A stretch of DNA of 64,000 nucleotides from Porites lobata (Eukaryota; Cnidaria; Anthozoa; Scleractinia; Poritidae). The notes under the pieces were generated by a model, which had not been told where the DNA came from, searched no databases, and saw only the letters and a program-made list of their open reading frames with translations. Made by a program: the position numbers and the translations under genes. Positions 11,797 to 21,600 of the stretch are shown one piece after another. Location of the stretch: positions 245,001 through 309,000 of the forward strand of contig CALNXK010000099.1 in the NCBI GenBank assembly GCA_942486035.1. The letters are read 5' to 3'. Within the stretch, counting starts at the first letter, position 1, and every line of letters starts with the position of its first letter.

Positions 11797-14700
11797 GTAT
11801 AATTTTTCAGGAAATTGATCAGTTGGTTGAAGATTTTATCTAGACCAGGGAAACAGCTACTCTAGGATAGGGGGGATTTGGGCAGTTTACTCTAGTATAG
11901 GGTAGCAAAATTCAGCTCAACTAGCTCTGGTAAAGGTTAAGGGTTCTAGGGTCCCAGCGGCACACTCCCACCCAAAATTCCTAAAGTACCCCGGGAAACC
12001 AGGAGTCATTTCATAAGTAGGTTGAATATGATCATCTGGGTGAACGTAGTCCTGAATAGGACTGTTGTTGTTGACAGTGACTGACGTTTCGACAACCTGT
12101 GCGGTAGTCATCTCCAGAGTCAAAGTGAGTTGTGTCACGCAGTTGATGGTATTAAACTCTGGTTTTTGACCCGATTAGATTGGTTCAATTGGTTGATTGG
12201 TCAACTAAGATATGATGTTATTGGTCGTGACTGCCTGTAAACCGTGATGTTATTGGCTATAAAGAATCATAATGTCATTGGTGCCTGTCTTTTGTCACAG
12301 TTAAACAGTCGTTTATTGTTAGTCAAATTGTCCGTTGTCCAGTCATTCACTCGTAGTTAGTTTTGCTTGAGTCTGTCAATAAGTCATTTATACAGTGAAA
12401 AGGGATGGGCCGATTCAAGGAAACACAACATCATCACGATCTCTCAGCAAATGTTTTACTAACTGTAAATAATAATAAACGTTTTACAAACAAACTACCT
12501 AAATGCGACTGCAAAATGAAATTCGTGAAAACAATAAAAACGAGGCTGCTTACCAAATGCTGAAGATGTAACAAGGTCGGTGGTTAGGGGAACCGAGAAA
12601 AAAAAGACGACTGACACGAACACTAATAGACATGTAAAAAAACTCTGCATAGAAACGGGCGCGATAACATTAACTAAATAATATACAACTAAATTTACAT
12701 ACATTGTGCAGCATGCAAGAAAGGAGCATAATTAACAAAATACCAGAGTGAGACAAAAAATGAAAAGAATACATGATAACACGTAAGTGTTGGTGAAAAC
12801 GAAAACAAAGGGAAAAATTTGCCACAACATACGGTGCCTATAATAATTGTTGACGTCATTCAGTGGCATTTGTTCTTAGGAAAGTAAACCAGTTTTCTAA
12901 TGTGAGTCGTGCAGGGCACCCAACAACTATTTTCTGTAAAATATCTGTCCAGAGAAGCAAATATTGCCTAGAATTTTCTGTTGCTTGAGGACAGCTACAA
13001 ATTTCCAAATGACCGTTCCATTCATGTATAATTTTCGAAACTTATCTAATAAATTCCCTACGATTTTCTGAAGCTTAATTTTTCACATTTCACTCCCCTA
13101 GTAATGCTGTTTTTCTGTTAAAAAAAAAAAGCAAAAAAAGGAAACCTAAAATTTTCAGATTCAAAATGTGCTTGAGAAAGGGATCAGAAAAATTCCCACT
13201 TTCGTAAAGCGACAAATTGCATCTAAAATTTTCGGGAAAATAACACTGAAGCCCTTGACATTTCGAAAAGGCTCAAAGTCTCCTAAGATGACCGAACAGA
13301 TACAAATTTTATAGTGCTGCTTAAAATGTATTTCTAGAAATCTAAAACTACTCTTAGTCTGGATACCCTAAAAAGTGCTTTCAACATATAGAGGAAATCG
13401 TCATTGGGTGCCCCCTGGTCGTTGATAGTGGTCTGTAGAATACCTTACATGTATACATGTTGCTGACTCTCAATCGCTTTGATGTTTCATCTGTAAATGG
13501 TGTTCAGCAATGTGATTGTTGACATTGCAATTTCTTGTCATCTGTTTCAGTTGTTTGTGTTCAGTAAGTTGCATGCTTTAAGGTTTCTGCCAGTATCACC
13601 AATATAAGTGGCCTGGCAGTCACAGCATTTGATCTCATATACTGCTTCCTGTGTGTCCTCTGATTTGTCTTAGTTACTAAGATGTTTTGCATGATGATTT
13701 ACAGACAGTATCTATGCTACAGCCATATTTGGCTTGCTCCTAATCGTCCCCCTCCCCCTCCCCCAGGAAAATCCAGTTTAATTTCATTCTCTCATTCACA
13801 GAAGTAAGAAAAATTAAATCTCAATAAGTTCGCTTAGTGTGACATTTTTTACTTCATCTATTTTAATATTTTTTTCATTTTCAGTACTGTAGTTTTTAGT
13901 TTTTATGCAGTGCACTATTGAAACCCCCATTATGTGACAAAGGCCATCTGCAAAAAGAACTTTCTTATCATCACTATTATTAAAAACTGCTGCACCATTT
14001 CTTAGGTCTTTTCATAACAATCCAGAGGAAATAGGCTCAAGTTGTGTTTTAAGTTCAATATGTTGGTGCAAAGTTCCATGCATACCCCAAAACAAAATGA
14101 AATGGAATTTAAACTGAGGAAAAAATTGACCAACAACATAAACTTGTGACTCAGTTTATAAGCACAGTGTATGCTACATGTATGTTTCATATAATTATTA
14201 ATCATTTGATCCATTTTTGTTATGCTTCTTTGTCTCATATCAACGTAACAGCTCTCAGACAAATTTAGAGGAAATAAAAATAAATACTTAGTAAGAAAAC
14301 TAAGAAAAATTTGAACAACAACTTTTTCTAACCTATTTTAACACTCGTTTTTCTTTGTCCCAATAATTATGTTCAATACACTATCATGAACATTTTCAAA
14401 CCAGTGTCAACAAAACTTTGAATCACAATGTAGAGTCAATTATTATGTGTAGTGCCTTTGTTGTTGCATAAAGTTGATTTTTTTATGTCTTTAGTCAATA
14501 TTTTGGCCAGCTTGAACAACCAGTCACAAGTAAGAAGATTTATGCAGGGCTGTCAACCTATCACGTCTTCGAGTAATGAGAATTGATGAGGAGGGGATGA
14601 TAGATGATGTTATAATGCACAGCACATGATGTCATTTGTGTAAAAAATACTTCTTAACTCCAATCGTCACGAATTTGCAATAACATAAAACATGTGAAAG

Positions 14701-15845
14701 CGATGTTGCTGGCATTGTAACATTTAGCCTACAAACGCAGATGTCACTTTTCCGGTCATCACTTCTCTCCATGCAGGCCATGTAACATTTGACCTGATTA
14801 TTATTATATTACAATGGTACACCGGAGTTTATGAGGAAATGTTTGATGTTAACATAAAAATAGCTTAAACAACACAAAGTAGTTGGGAGATTTCATAATC
14901 TGGAGACCAGGAGATACGGTCCAAAATATGGAGTCTCCTGGATAATCCGGGAGAGTTGACAGCACGGTAAATGGAGCTTGAAATAACATAATAAAAACAA
15001 AACGTTCAAAAAATGTGCTGTGTCACTTTATGCTGTAAGATCACTGGTGTGGAACAAACAGCAATACCGCAAATTATGCCAGAAAAATATCAGGTTTGTT
15101 TAATGAGTTGTTTTTGACAAGAGTTTAACCTGTGTGAGCACGCAAGAATTCTTTCACTACTGTAATAATTAAACATAACTGATAATGATCGACCTGGGAT
15201 TTTCTGGCAAATGATTGAAATACATGAGTGCCACAGAAACTGTTCAAAATGTTTAAATAAGGGCAATTTTACATACATTGATATTATATCAGCATTCAAT
15301 GGGCCCTTTCACCATTAATTTCCACTTTCAAATTTGACTAGTTAGGGCACATCCAAACACTGGTAGAAAAAGTGCCTTATAATAAGCAAACTTGCCAAGT
15401 TTGAAGATGGTAAATGAGAAACCTCTGTAACGTCAATATCACACAGGGTTCTCAATAGATTTTTAAGTAGGAGGTGATCACTGATAAAGTAGGAGGCTCT
15501 TCAGCAAAGCCAGAGGTGTCAAAACAAAGCAAAGAAAAGCGACTTAAACACAAAGTAAGCGGCTATAAATCCCAAAGTAAGCGGCGATCAATCGCCGGGT
15601 GCCGCCTTCTATTGAGAACCCTGATCACACAAAGCCATATTCTTGGTTAGTTTGCATCTAGCAACATTACTGATTCTTAAGCCATTGTTTCCAGCAGTGT
15701 TGATGAACTCTGCCAAAAGTGTAAAAAAAAAACATGAAAGTGTTGGCCATCACATCATAATGGTCTGCTGAACAAAAAAAACTCTTTTCTTCAAATACTT
15801 CCTTACAAGATTTGATATTAACTTCAGTTGACACAAAGTTGCAAA

Positions 15846-15886
<41 letters not shown>

Positions 15887-16815
15887 TTTTATTATTGTTT
15901 AAAAAAAAAACACTAAAACACAAAGCTCTTAATATGTCAATATCAAGGGCCTTGAATGTAGGAAGTTGATAATATTATTTGTTTATCAGTAACAGATCAT
16001 GACCCACTCTTCAGATATCCTTGGAGCTCACTATTTGGGTCTTTGGGGCAAAGCTATTTCCTTATCTTGTTTAATTATTTGTCAGACATCAGTAATCTGC
16101 ACACATAATTTCGGTAGGAACAAATACTGATTGTAAATTATAAATTAAATTGAAGTTCTCTCTGTTATCTTTAAAGTTTACACTAACCATTCGCGTGCAT
16201 TTCAGCGTGAGCAAACGATACAAGTGTAAGCGTATTATGTAATGGCACATTTTTGATATTTGGATGTGTCACCATCACTTACGTGTGCATTAAGCTTGTC
16301 AAAGATGATTTGCCCCTCTGACAGCCAAAAAAGGTTTAAGCTCACCTTATTCCACGCACAGAGGAAACACCCAAGTAAGTTTCGTTATACTGACTTCCAA
16401 ACTTGAACAACTGAGACACGCTTTCGATATGCGCGCCAAAGCCAAAGTCAAAAAAGCTGAAGTGAAAATGGCCCTTTTCAGGGTGAGAAGCAGGGGTAAC
16501 TGTACAGGTTTTGGAGCTCAAATTTACGTGAAGTACCTCGTCCAATGCGTAGTCGTAGATATCCATGTACGTTTGTCCATCTTTTGTTTGTTCAATCCTG
16601 CCCTTGTCAGCTTCCTGATCATAGTACTCCTTGAAAAGTGCTGAGTAGTTCTCGTTAACAATGTTCACTTCCACAAGTGTTGAAAAAGCTGTGGGCAGCG
16701 TTGGAAGCTTAGGGCTTGCTCCATGGCTGCTATTTGAAGGCTGGCAAATGGGTTGAAGTTTACCTGAAACAGCTCCAAAAGCTGCTATCAGGCAGTACAG
16801 AATAGAGACGTACAT
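4753..16815 (-). CDS. LolA-like domain type I membrane protein (7 exons, 646 aa)
   Basis: Exons: 16815-16346, 11417-11033, 9892-9566, 8361-8139, 6401-6298, 5990-5813 and 5006-4753. Phases fit at every junction, giving 647 codons with the stop. The start MYVSILYCLIAAFGAVSG is a signal peptide. Two related extracellular modules follow. Each has the family pattern of a 'VRGI..' strand, a Trp and a YYFS/W segment: SVRGIRCHHW...DYFFSASDW and SVRGISADIW...EVYFSKPNW. A smaller ferredoxin-like piece (exons 5-6) comes next, then a Pro/Ser stalk, one membrane helix (GIAIVMLVVGIAGGLVIAHF) and a short basic tail ending AYQRHE. N-glycosylation sequons are frequent. The family is a poorly characterised metazoan LolA-like membrane protein group, so lipid or hydrophobic ligand binding is inference. 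The exon 3 donor was chosen by frame: the neighbouring GTAAGG site at 9574 would cause a frameshift. Confidence 0.85.
5155..5640 (-). mobile_element. 3' fragment of GIY-YIG (Penelope-like) retroelement, copy 1
   Basis: Read on the minus strand, the segment encodes a decayed C-terminal tail (WFTNLEQTPLNRSQQL, then APYKRLSDGL) ending in a stop. A conserved 3' block follows, containing TTAQVVETS and NNNSPIQDY. The same block recurs at 12012-12411, where it lies downstream of a recognisable GIY-YIG-like motif. It sits in the last intron of the LolA-like gene, in the same orientation. Assignment to a Penelope-like element rests on the GIY-YIG-like motif in the second copy; the reverse transcriptase itself is absent. 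Confidence 0.6.
6480..7080 (+). mobile_element. 5'-truncated non-LTR retrotransposon (LINE) 3' end
   Basis: A plus-strand frame up to the stop at 6761-6763 encodes the end of a LINE reverse transcriptase ORF: CYLSDKFSTR, then INAGQRAFYYRGVKIWNNL and a Lys-rich end. This is the usual C-terminal pattern of CR1/L2-type elements. A 3' UTR follows and ends in an AAAT-repeat tail near 7060-7078. Only the 3' end is present, as expected for incomplete reverse transcription. It lies in intron 4 of the LolA-like gene, opposite to the gene, and is broken by a small TTAA-flanked element at 6760-6971. Confidence 0.75.
6760..6971. mobile_element. piggyBac-like MITE inserted at TTAA
   Basis: The element starts TTAACCCTTTAAG and ends CTTAAAGGGTTAA, that is CCCTTTAAG inverted repeats flanked by TTAA on both sides. 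TTAA target duplication with CCC...GGG ends is the signature of piggyBac-type transposition. It interrupts the LINE fragment exactly at the LINE stop codon, so it is younger than the LINE copy. There is no coding capacity (about 210 bp). Confidence 0.8.
7164..7331. mobile_element. pogo/Tigger-like MITE
   Basis: The ends are CAGTCTAACCTCT and, inverted, AGAGGTTTGACTG, each flanked by TA (7162-7163 and 7332-7333). A TA target duplication with CAGT termini fits Tc1/mariner superfamily elements of the pogo/Tigger type. It is about 168 bp and non-coding. Confidence 0.75.
7392..7577. repeat. Diverged copy of the TTAA-type MITE family
   Basis: Internal words shared with the 6760-6971 element (GTGACCAACATC near the left end, ATATTGGGAAGGGTTAA at the right end) show this is an older, diverged relative. 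The left inverted repeat is degraded. Confidence 0.5.
7649..7745. repeat. Near-perfect foldback hairpin, 44-bp arms
   Basis: Arms 7649-7692 and 7702-7745 are reverse complements with only two mismatches, around a 9-base loop. This is a short foldback element in an intron of the LolA-like gene, with no coding content. Confidence 0.85.
8385..8995. repeat. Dispersed ~600-bp repeat, copy 1
   Basis: This block shares its order of words with 43996-44735: GATTTAGC..GG.CTAAAAGC at the start, a CTGC.GCTCATTTTCACCTT centre, and a CCTGTTGATTGA..TATTTA then CACATGAT end. It begins only about 24 bp upstream of the exon 4 acceptor of the LolA-like gene (minus strand). I cannot assign a superfamily. Confidence 0.7.
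9064..9500 (+). mobile_element. tRNA-derived SINE, copy 1
   Basis: The head has RNA polymerase III promoter elements. Box A-like TGGCTCAGTTGG is at 9073-9084 and box B GGTTCGGTTCC at 9121-9131, with tRNA-like spacing. The body (CTCTTTGTGTTGTGGGGAGA, then an AAAAAGAGAGC tract) and the end (TTGACGCTCAAATAAAGTG) resemble the 38470-38705 copy. The tRNA-like head does not look able to fold as a full functional tRNA. Confidence 0.7.
10190..10312. repeat. Foldback hairpin, ~55-bp arms
   Basis: TGCTAGCAGAGGTCTCTCAT on the left is matched by its reverse complement on the right, and pairing continues inward through the Ca-AAAAATGA and GGAAGGAGAGA words. Arms are about 55 bp with a few mismatches and almost no loop. 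It is a non-coding intronic element. Confidence 0.8.
10315..10940. repeat. Two diverged hAT-like MITE relics
   Basis: Two blocks (about 10315-10490 and 10728-10915) share a TAAGGGC..CAGG..TTTCC start and a similar internal order. Ends of the form CAGGGCTCTCA and GGCAGCCCTG point to the hAT-type CAGGG family. Boundaries are uncertain. Confidence 0.4.
11679..11995. mobile_element. MITE family B, copy 1, with 8-bp target duplication
   Basis: The element runs from CCGGGGGGCACTGCC to AAAGTACCCCGG. It is flanked by GAAACCAG at 11671-11678 and again from 11995, an exact 8-bp target duplication. A highly similar copy lies at 27539-27864. It is non-coding, and the low divergence between the copies implies fairly recent activity. 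It inserted just beside the retroelement tail that starts at 12012. Confidence 0.8.
12419..12837. mobile_element. 420-bp insertion inside the retroelement tail
   Basis: Comparison with copy 1 (5155-5640) shows this segment is extra. It is bordered by ATACAGTG on the left and ATACGGTG on the right (a target duplication with one change), after which the shared sequence continues. On the minus strand it contains an ATG with a hydrophobic stretch (MQSFFTCLLVFVSVVFFF, from 12651) and a GTAAGC donor-like site. I see no inverted repeats and cannot classify it. Confidence 0.5.
12912..13416. mobile_element. hAT-like MITE family A, copy 1
   Basis: The termini are CAGGGCACCCAAC and, inverted, TTGGGTGCCCCCTG. 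It is about 505 bp and non-coding. It interrupts the retroelement reading frame between the words ending ..ATCAACGAC and beginning CACGACTC.., which look like a slightly imperfect target duplication. A second copy lies at 27226-27968. Confidence 0.75.
14545..14967. mobile_element. MITE with GCTGTCAAC terminal repeats
   Basis: The left end GGGCTGTCAACC and the right end GAGAGTTGACAGCACGG are inverted copies. The element is about 420 bp, non-coding, and lies in intron 1 of the LolA-like gene. A target duplication is not clear. Confidence 0.6.
15444..15623. mobile_element. hAT-like MITE, CAGGGTTCTCAATAG ends
   Basis: The termini CAGGGTTCTCAATAGA and TCTATTGAGAACCCTG are perfect inverted repeats. 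The flanks are ATATCACA (left) and ATCACACA (right), an approximate 6-8 bp duplication. Length and CAGGG ends fit a non-autonomous hAT element. Confidence 0.8.
15846..15886. repeat. (AAT)n microsatellite
   Basis: About 13 uninterrupted AAT units, in intron 1 of the LolA-like gene. Confidence 0.95.
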
Positions 16816-18655
16816 TGTGATTACAGCTGAGTCGAAAATGAAGTTCACGGCAGGTGCCTCGTGACATAGTATGATTAATCTTGCATGAATGAATGCACTT
16901 GGAAACAAAACATTGCTCGTCACATGATGGAGAAGAATAGAAATCACGTTACTGAAGTGAGGGCAATGAAAAAGTTTTGTACACTTTCATCTCCAAAAGA
17001 TACTTGTCTTGAGTGAAATTCTGCCATTTCCCGACACCTTTCCATTGTCTACAGTAGCCAAAAAGCCTGAATATAAGCAGTATCGTTTCATAAGTAAAGC
17101 AAAGGAGAACTCAATTTCAAGAATATTAAACAGCAACTCGTTCCCAGGTTCATCAAGGGAAAACAAGGTTGCATTTCATGGCTTCATACATCACGTGGCT
17201 GGTGCTTTGCTCCGTTTTGTGGTCTTGCAAAATATCGATAAACTTTACAAGTTTGGATGCATATTGGTAAGTAGACACTTTCCCACTAGTTTTGGTTGCT
17301 ATCGACGCTAAAGAAAACAAAAACAACCCCCTACAATCCTGAATTAAGTAAACCCATACCAAAAGCCAACGTAAAGCAATGTCCCCATGATTCAGCTGTT
17401 TTTGCCCACACGTAGAGTCGTACGAGTAGTAGTTTCCAGTCGCGTTACTTTCTGGGCAAATTTGAATTCATTTAAGATCTTGTAGAATTCCTGCTTTTTC
17501 CTTTGATAGTCAGGCTGAACTGTGGAACAACTGTTGCGTCGAAATCTTATAAAAATATTGATTTTAAAAGAGAAGGGATCACGGGGTTAATCCGCTTTAA
17601 ATTTGGAAATGTTGACAGTTGACGGGACCTTAGTACTCGAAGAAAACTGTTATAAAAGTTAAGAGACAGCAGAACAGACATTCACAGCCTTGTAAAGTTA
17701 GCTTAATTAACTTCATATTTTCATTTCATTTTTACTTCCCAATGCCGGCCCTGTTATGATCATGCAAAAAGGAGAAACAATTGTTAATGTTACTTGGTCG
17801 CGAGGGATCATGCTGTTTAAAGAATTCTCAATCCTATAAGGAAAGCAATAGTAGTATGTGTCATTAATTTTCTCATGTGTAATTCTTCTTAACAGATTAC
17901 CGTAATTTTCATTTTAGTGTGGACACATATTCTAATGGAATTTCCTGTAATTTATTACTATATGTCATAATGGTGGCGAAGTAGAATATTAAAAAAAAAA
18001 TTAAAAAATACGATGAAAAAACATGTTCTAATAGGGTTGAAACATGCATTTTTTGGCCAGCACATGTTTGACAGCAAATAAGCAAACTGTCATGCCAAAG
18101 ATTGAAGTTGTTATCAAACAAATAGCCCGAGAAAACAGGCGACATTTTGTAATGCCACCATTGGTTTCTCCGCAAAATGACGTCTGAGAAATGAGCGCAG
18201 AAATTCCTTACTGATGACATGTCACTACCCAGATCTGGGTAGTGACGCGTCATCAGTATGGACTTTCTACCATTGTTCAGACGTCATTTCGTGTGGAAAC
18301 CAGTGGTGGCGCCGTAGAATGTTGGCTGTTTTCTCAGGCTATCAAGCCACCAGAAATCAGGTCAAATGCTTCAAGCCACTAAAACAGAGGCCTACTTTGC
18401 ACGTGAACATTTGTCTAACCCCCTTAATCCTTCAAAAGCTTGGTGGTAAAACATGTCATATTTGCAACCAATCAGATGTTCATTTTTCGTTTGCATATCC
18501 ATACTTAGAGTTACTATTTGCATAGTTATGTAAAGCATTTACTTGTACTGGTCTGTCATATCTAGCAATCAGATCCACAGTCGATCTACTACTCAGGGTT
18601 ATTATTTTACTGTTTTTAACAGATCCATGAAGAGCCAGGCACAATTGTTTTAACT
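16816..18655. promoter_or_regulatory. Divergent intergenic region between the LolA-like and CD225 genes
   Basis: The two genes start head-to-head: minus-strand ATG at 16815 and plus-strand ATG at 18656. The 1.8-kb gap should hold both promoters unless unseen 5' UTR exons lie elsewhere. No clear TATA box was found. A TTTTTAACAG tract at 18613-18622 could be the acceptor of the exon that carries the CD225 start. The gap also holds the 18122-18342 palindrome. Confidence 0.4.
18122..18342. repeat. Large palindrome centred on CCCAGATCTGGG
   Basis: Arms of about 110 bp (18122-18233 and 18234-18342) are reverse complements with scattered mismatches and no loop. The centre, GTCACTACCCAGATCTGGGT, is perfect. 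This is a foldback element sitting between two divergent genes. Confidence 0.8.
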
Positions 18656-21600
18656 ATGACAGACAAAGGTAAAAGTCATTTGTTTGAGTACTGTTACACA
18701 TGATAAATACCATATTTCCTTGAATAATAGCCTTTCCTCGATTAATTGTCTCCCTCAAATTATCATCCCCCTAAGGCTCTTGATGGGAATATTTAAAATA
18801 ATCGCCTCCTTTGAATAATGGCCCCCTTCTACCCTTCTTGTTATTTTCTCTTTCTTTTATCCCCTCCCTGTCAAGTTTAAGTGCAATGTGATCCAGCAAA
18901 ACTGATCAGTGATGATTCAAGCTCTGAAAATCAAGGGACTAAATTTGGAACACTTAAAACACCTATGTTCAGTTTATTTGATGTAATTATTTTTTGATGG
19001 GAAAATAATACAAAATATTTAGGGCGCGAATTCCAGTTTTAGCAATATATTTGAAAAAACTGCCTCCCTTTCACCTTCCCTTGAATAATTGCCCCCTTCT
19101 TTTGCAAAAATAGAAATAATCATCCCCAGCTATTATTCAAGGAAATACGGTATGTTGAAGTTTGTAAGATTTTTTGCGCCTAATTCCTTACTAGTCAATT
19201 TGAAGTTATAGTGACCCATGCCATGTTAAAATGTATGCCTGCATGTTTATCTAGTTACCCAAGTCATTAATATATTAAATAAAATTGATGCTTTATCCAT
19301 TACTAATTAGTGGATTAGTTAAGAACATGGCGCTCAAAAACAAATTCATTCAAAGTAAAATATGAAAACGTATCTTGAATCTCTTCCACCTTAGCCTTTA
19401 CATCATCTTATGCCTCACTTGATGTTAAAACAGTTATAGCCTGCTGTTACTGTTCTCCCCACCACTTCTCTTTTTCTGCTTATCTTTTGTTAACGTTTTT
19501 TGTATAATTTCTACTATTGAATGGCAAATAAATAAAATAAAATAAATAAATAGATAAATAAAGGCAAGAAGGTACGCAACTGAGCTTAAGAATGACGCAA
19601 AGTTTCAGACTACAGTATCTGCAGTTGATTCAAAGTCCCCTTGTGGTATGTTTAGCTCATGAAAAGTTTGCTGTCTGAACTGGGTACTTATCTTGTGTAT
19701 TACTTGTGGCTTATAGTGCACTTATGTACATTTGTATGTACTTACATGTATAATGCATACATGTACATGTGTATGGACTGTATAGTTAATGCAGGCACCA
19801 TAGATTAACTGCATGATGCTATTTACAGAATGATAAAAACCCACAATAAAACATTTGTGTACCTTCTTCTAACATGGATGAAACATTTCAAATGGTACTG
19901 AATTATCAGATGTTAGGTAACATCATATTCAGTGTAATGTTCTTGCTTAATTCTCTGTCAAGTCCAAAATACAAAATAGTCCCTTTCCCAGTTTTACAGT
20001 GTAGCAGTAAAAAGTTATTCTTCTTTTATTTTTTTATAATCCAAATTGCTGCTTTCTGCTATTATCTAAGTTAGTAGCATTTATATTTATATTATGACCT
20101 TATTACAAAATGATATGTGTTGATTTTTAAAATTATAGGTGTATTTCTTTCATTGGCCCAAAAGGCCAAAAATGGTTTTTTTGGTTTGTATGTTTAAAAT
20201 TTTCAGAGGTACTTCTCTGCAGGGAGGCCTGACTTTCAGAAGGATTAAAGAAACCAGTAAATTCTCTCAGGGGGATATCTTATTTAATTTGACAAGTTTA
20301 ATAATATTATTTTACTGCATTAAGGGGGCAGCATTTATGGACTAGTGGTTAAAGCGCTGGACTTGTAGTTGTAAATTCAGAGGCCGCGAGCTCTAGTTCT
20401 GTCCTGACTGCTAGCTGGATTTGTTCTCGGTGGTCCTGGGATCCTTGATCATACTTGCAAATAGCCAGCTGATTTCCTTCAGCCAGTTGGGACTCTTAAC
20501 CCTGTTAAGTTTAATTTGAATTATTTGTTTCTGACATTTGGTCAGTTCCCCTAGCATTAGTGCTATAAATACTTCCAAGCGTAAACAAAGGATATTACAA
20601 TTAATAATAGTAATTATTATTGTCATTGATATTACAGGTTCTGAGTCTGAACAAGTGCCTGCAGCTGCAAATGCAGTGGATAGTAGTCCACCTCCCTATC
20701 CATCAGAGCTCCCACCTCCTTATATACAGCAGCCTGGTTACCAAGCACCACCCAGTTATGAAGTTCCACCAGGTTACCAAGGACCCCCTGCCTATCAAAC
20801 TTTACCTGGTTACCCAGCTGGGCAAGTGTATCAAGGTGTTCCTGTTGGTTATGTGGTTGCCACCGTAAGTTTTGAGTTTGTTGACCTGCAAATACCTGTA
20901 GTTGACTAATAAAAACTGGACACGCAGGTCCTTGTTTTAATTTAAGTATTTGAAATTTCATACAGTGTAAGAAACAGTTACTCTCCCCTCAAGTGACAGA
21001 GATCTTTTCATTCAGAGGGACACCAAACACCTGGAATTCATGGAAAGCTCCTTGAAACTTCTGTTAAATTCCACCATCTTGATTAAAACTGATGGGATTT
21101 TTTCTGTCAGCTATTATCTCTCTGGAGGGGGGGCTACTCAAGGGAAGTTTGGGCAGAGGTGCAGTGCCGCTGATCAGGTCTTCAAACCCCGACCCTGTTA
21201 AGACAAAAATTGTTCATTATGCTATGCTGTTTAAGACAAGAGACCTCATTAATTTTTAGGACCCTGTTCCATTTTATTTTAGACTGCTTTTTGCCAACCT
21301 TCACACTCTTTTAAAGAATTCTGTTCCAAGGACACCTTGTTCAAGATGCTAAAGAGTGAAATTGTATACCCTATTTAAGATTCAAGACCCTGAAAACCAT
21401 ACCCTGTTCAGCATCACATACCCGTAAAGGCCAATAAGGGAGTGCCCCTCCCCGGCGGGCTATGTACTCTTTCTATACAAACAGTTGTAGAGAGCAATGT
21501 TTATTCACATATCTAAGTTCACACCTATAAAGCTACTTTAACATTATTTTGCAAACTTCACCCCTGGTTATACTTGATGTTCACAGCAACCAAGTTCTTA

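Larger units (their letters stand above)
12012..13660 (-). mobile_element. Degenerate GIY-YIG (Penelope-like) retroelement fragment, copy 2, with nested insertions
   Basis: Minus-strand reading from about 13645 gives AVYEIKCCDCQATYIGDTGR, a GIY-YIG endonuclease-like pattern. A frameshift follows, then NNHIAEHHLQMKHQSD, an internal stop and ESATC. The frame resumes across a 500-bp MITE (12912-13416) with QRLTLENWFTFL. It is broken again by a 420-bp insertion (about 12419-12837) and ends in the same tail as the 5155-5640 copy. The element is clearly dead, with a frameshift and stops. It lies in intron 1 of the LolA-like gene in the sense orientation. Confidence 0.65.

Noticed and set aside
12495..12704. 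Alternative first exon with a signal peptide for the LolA-like gene
   Set aside because: It lies inside an insertion within a retroelement and ends in phase 1, which does not match the phase-2 entry of exon 2.
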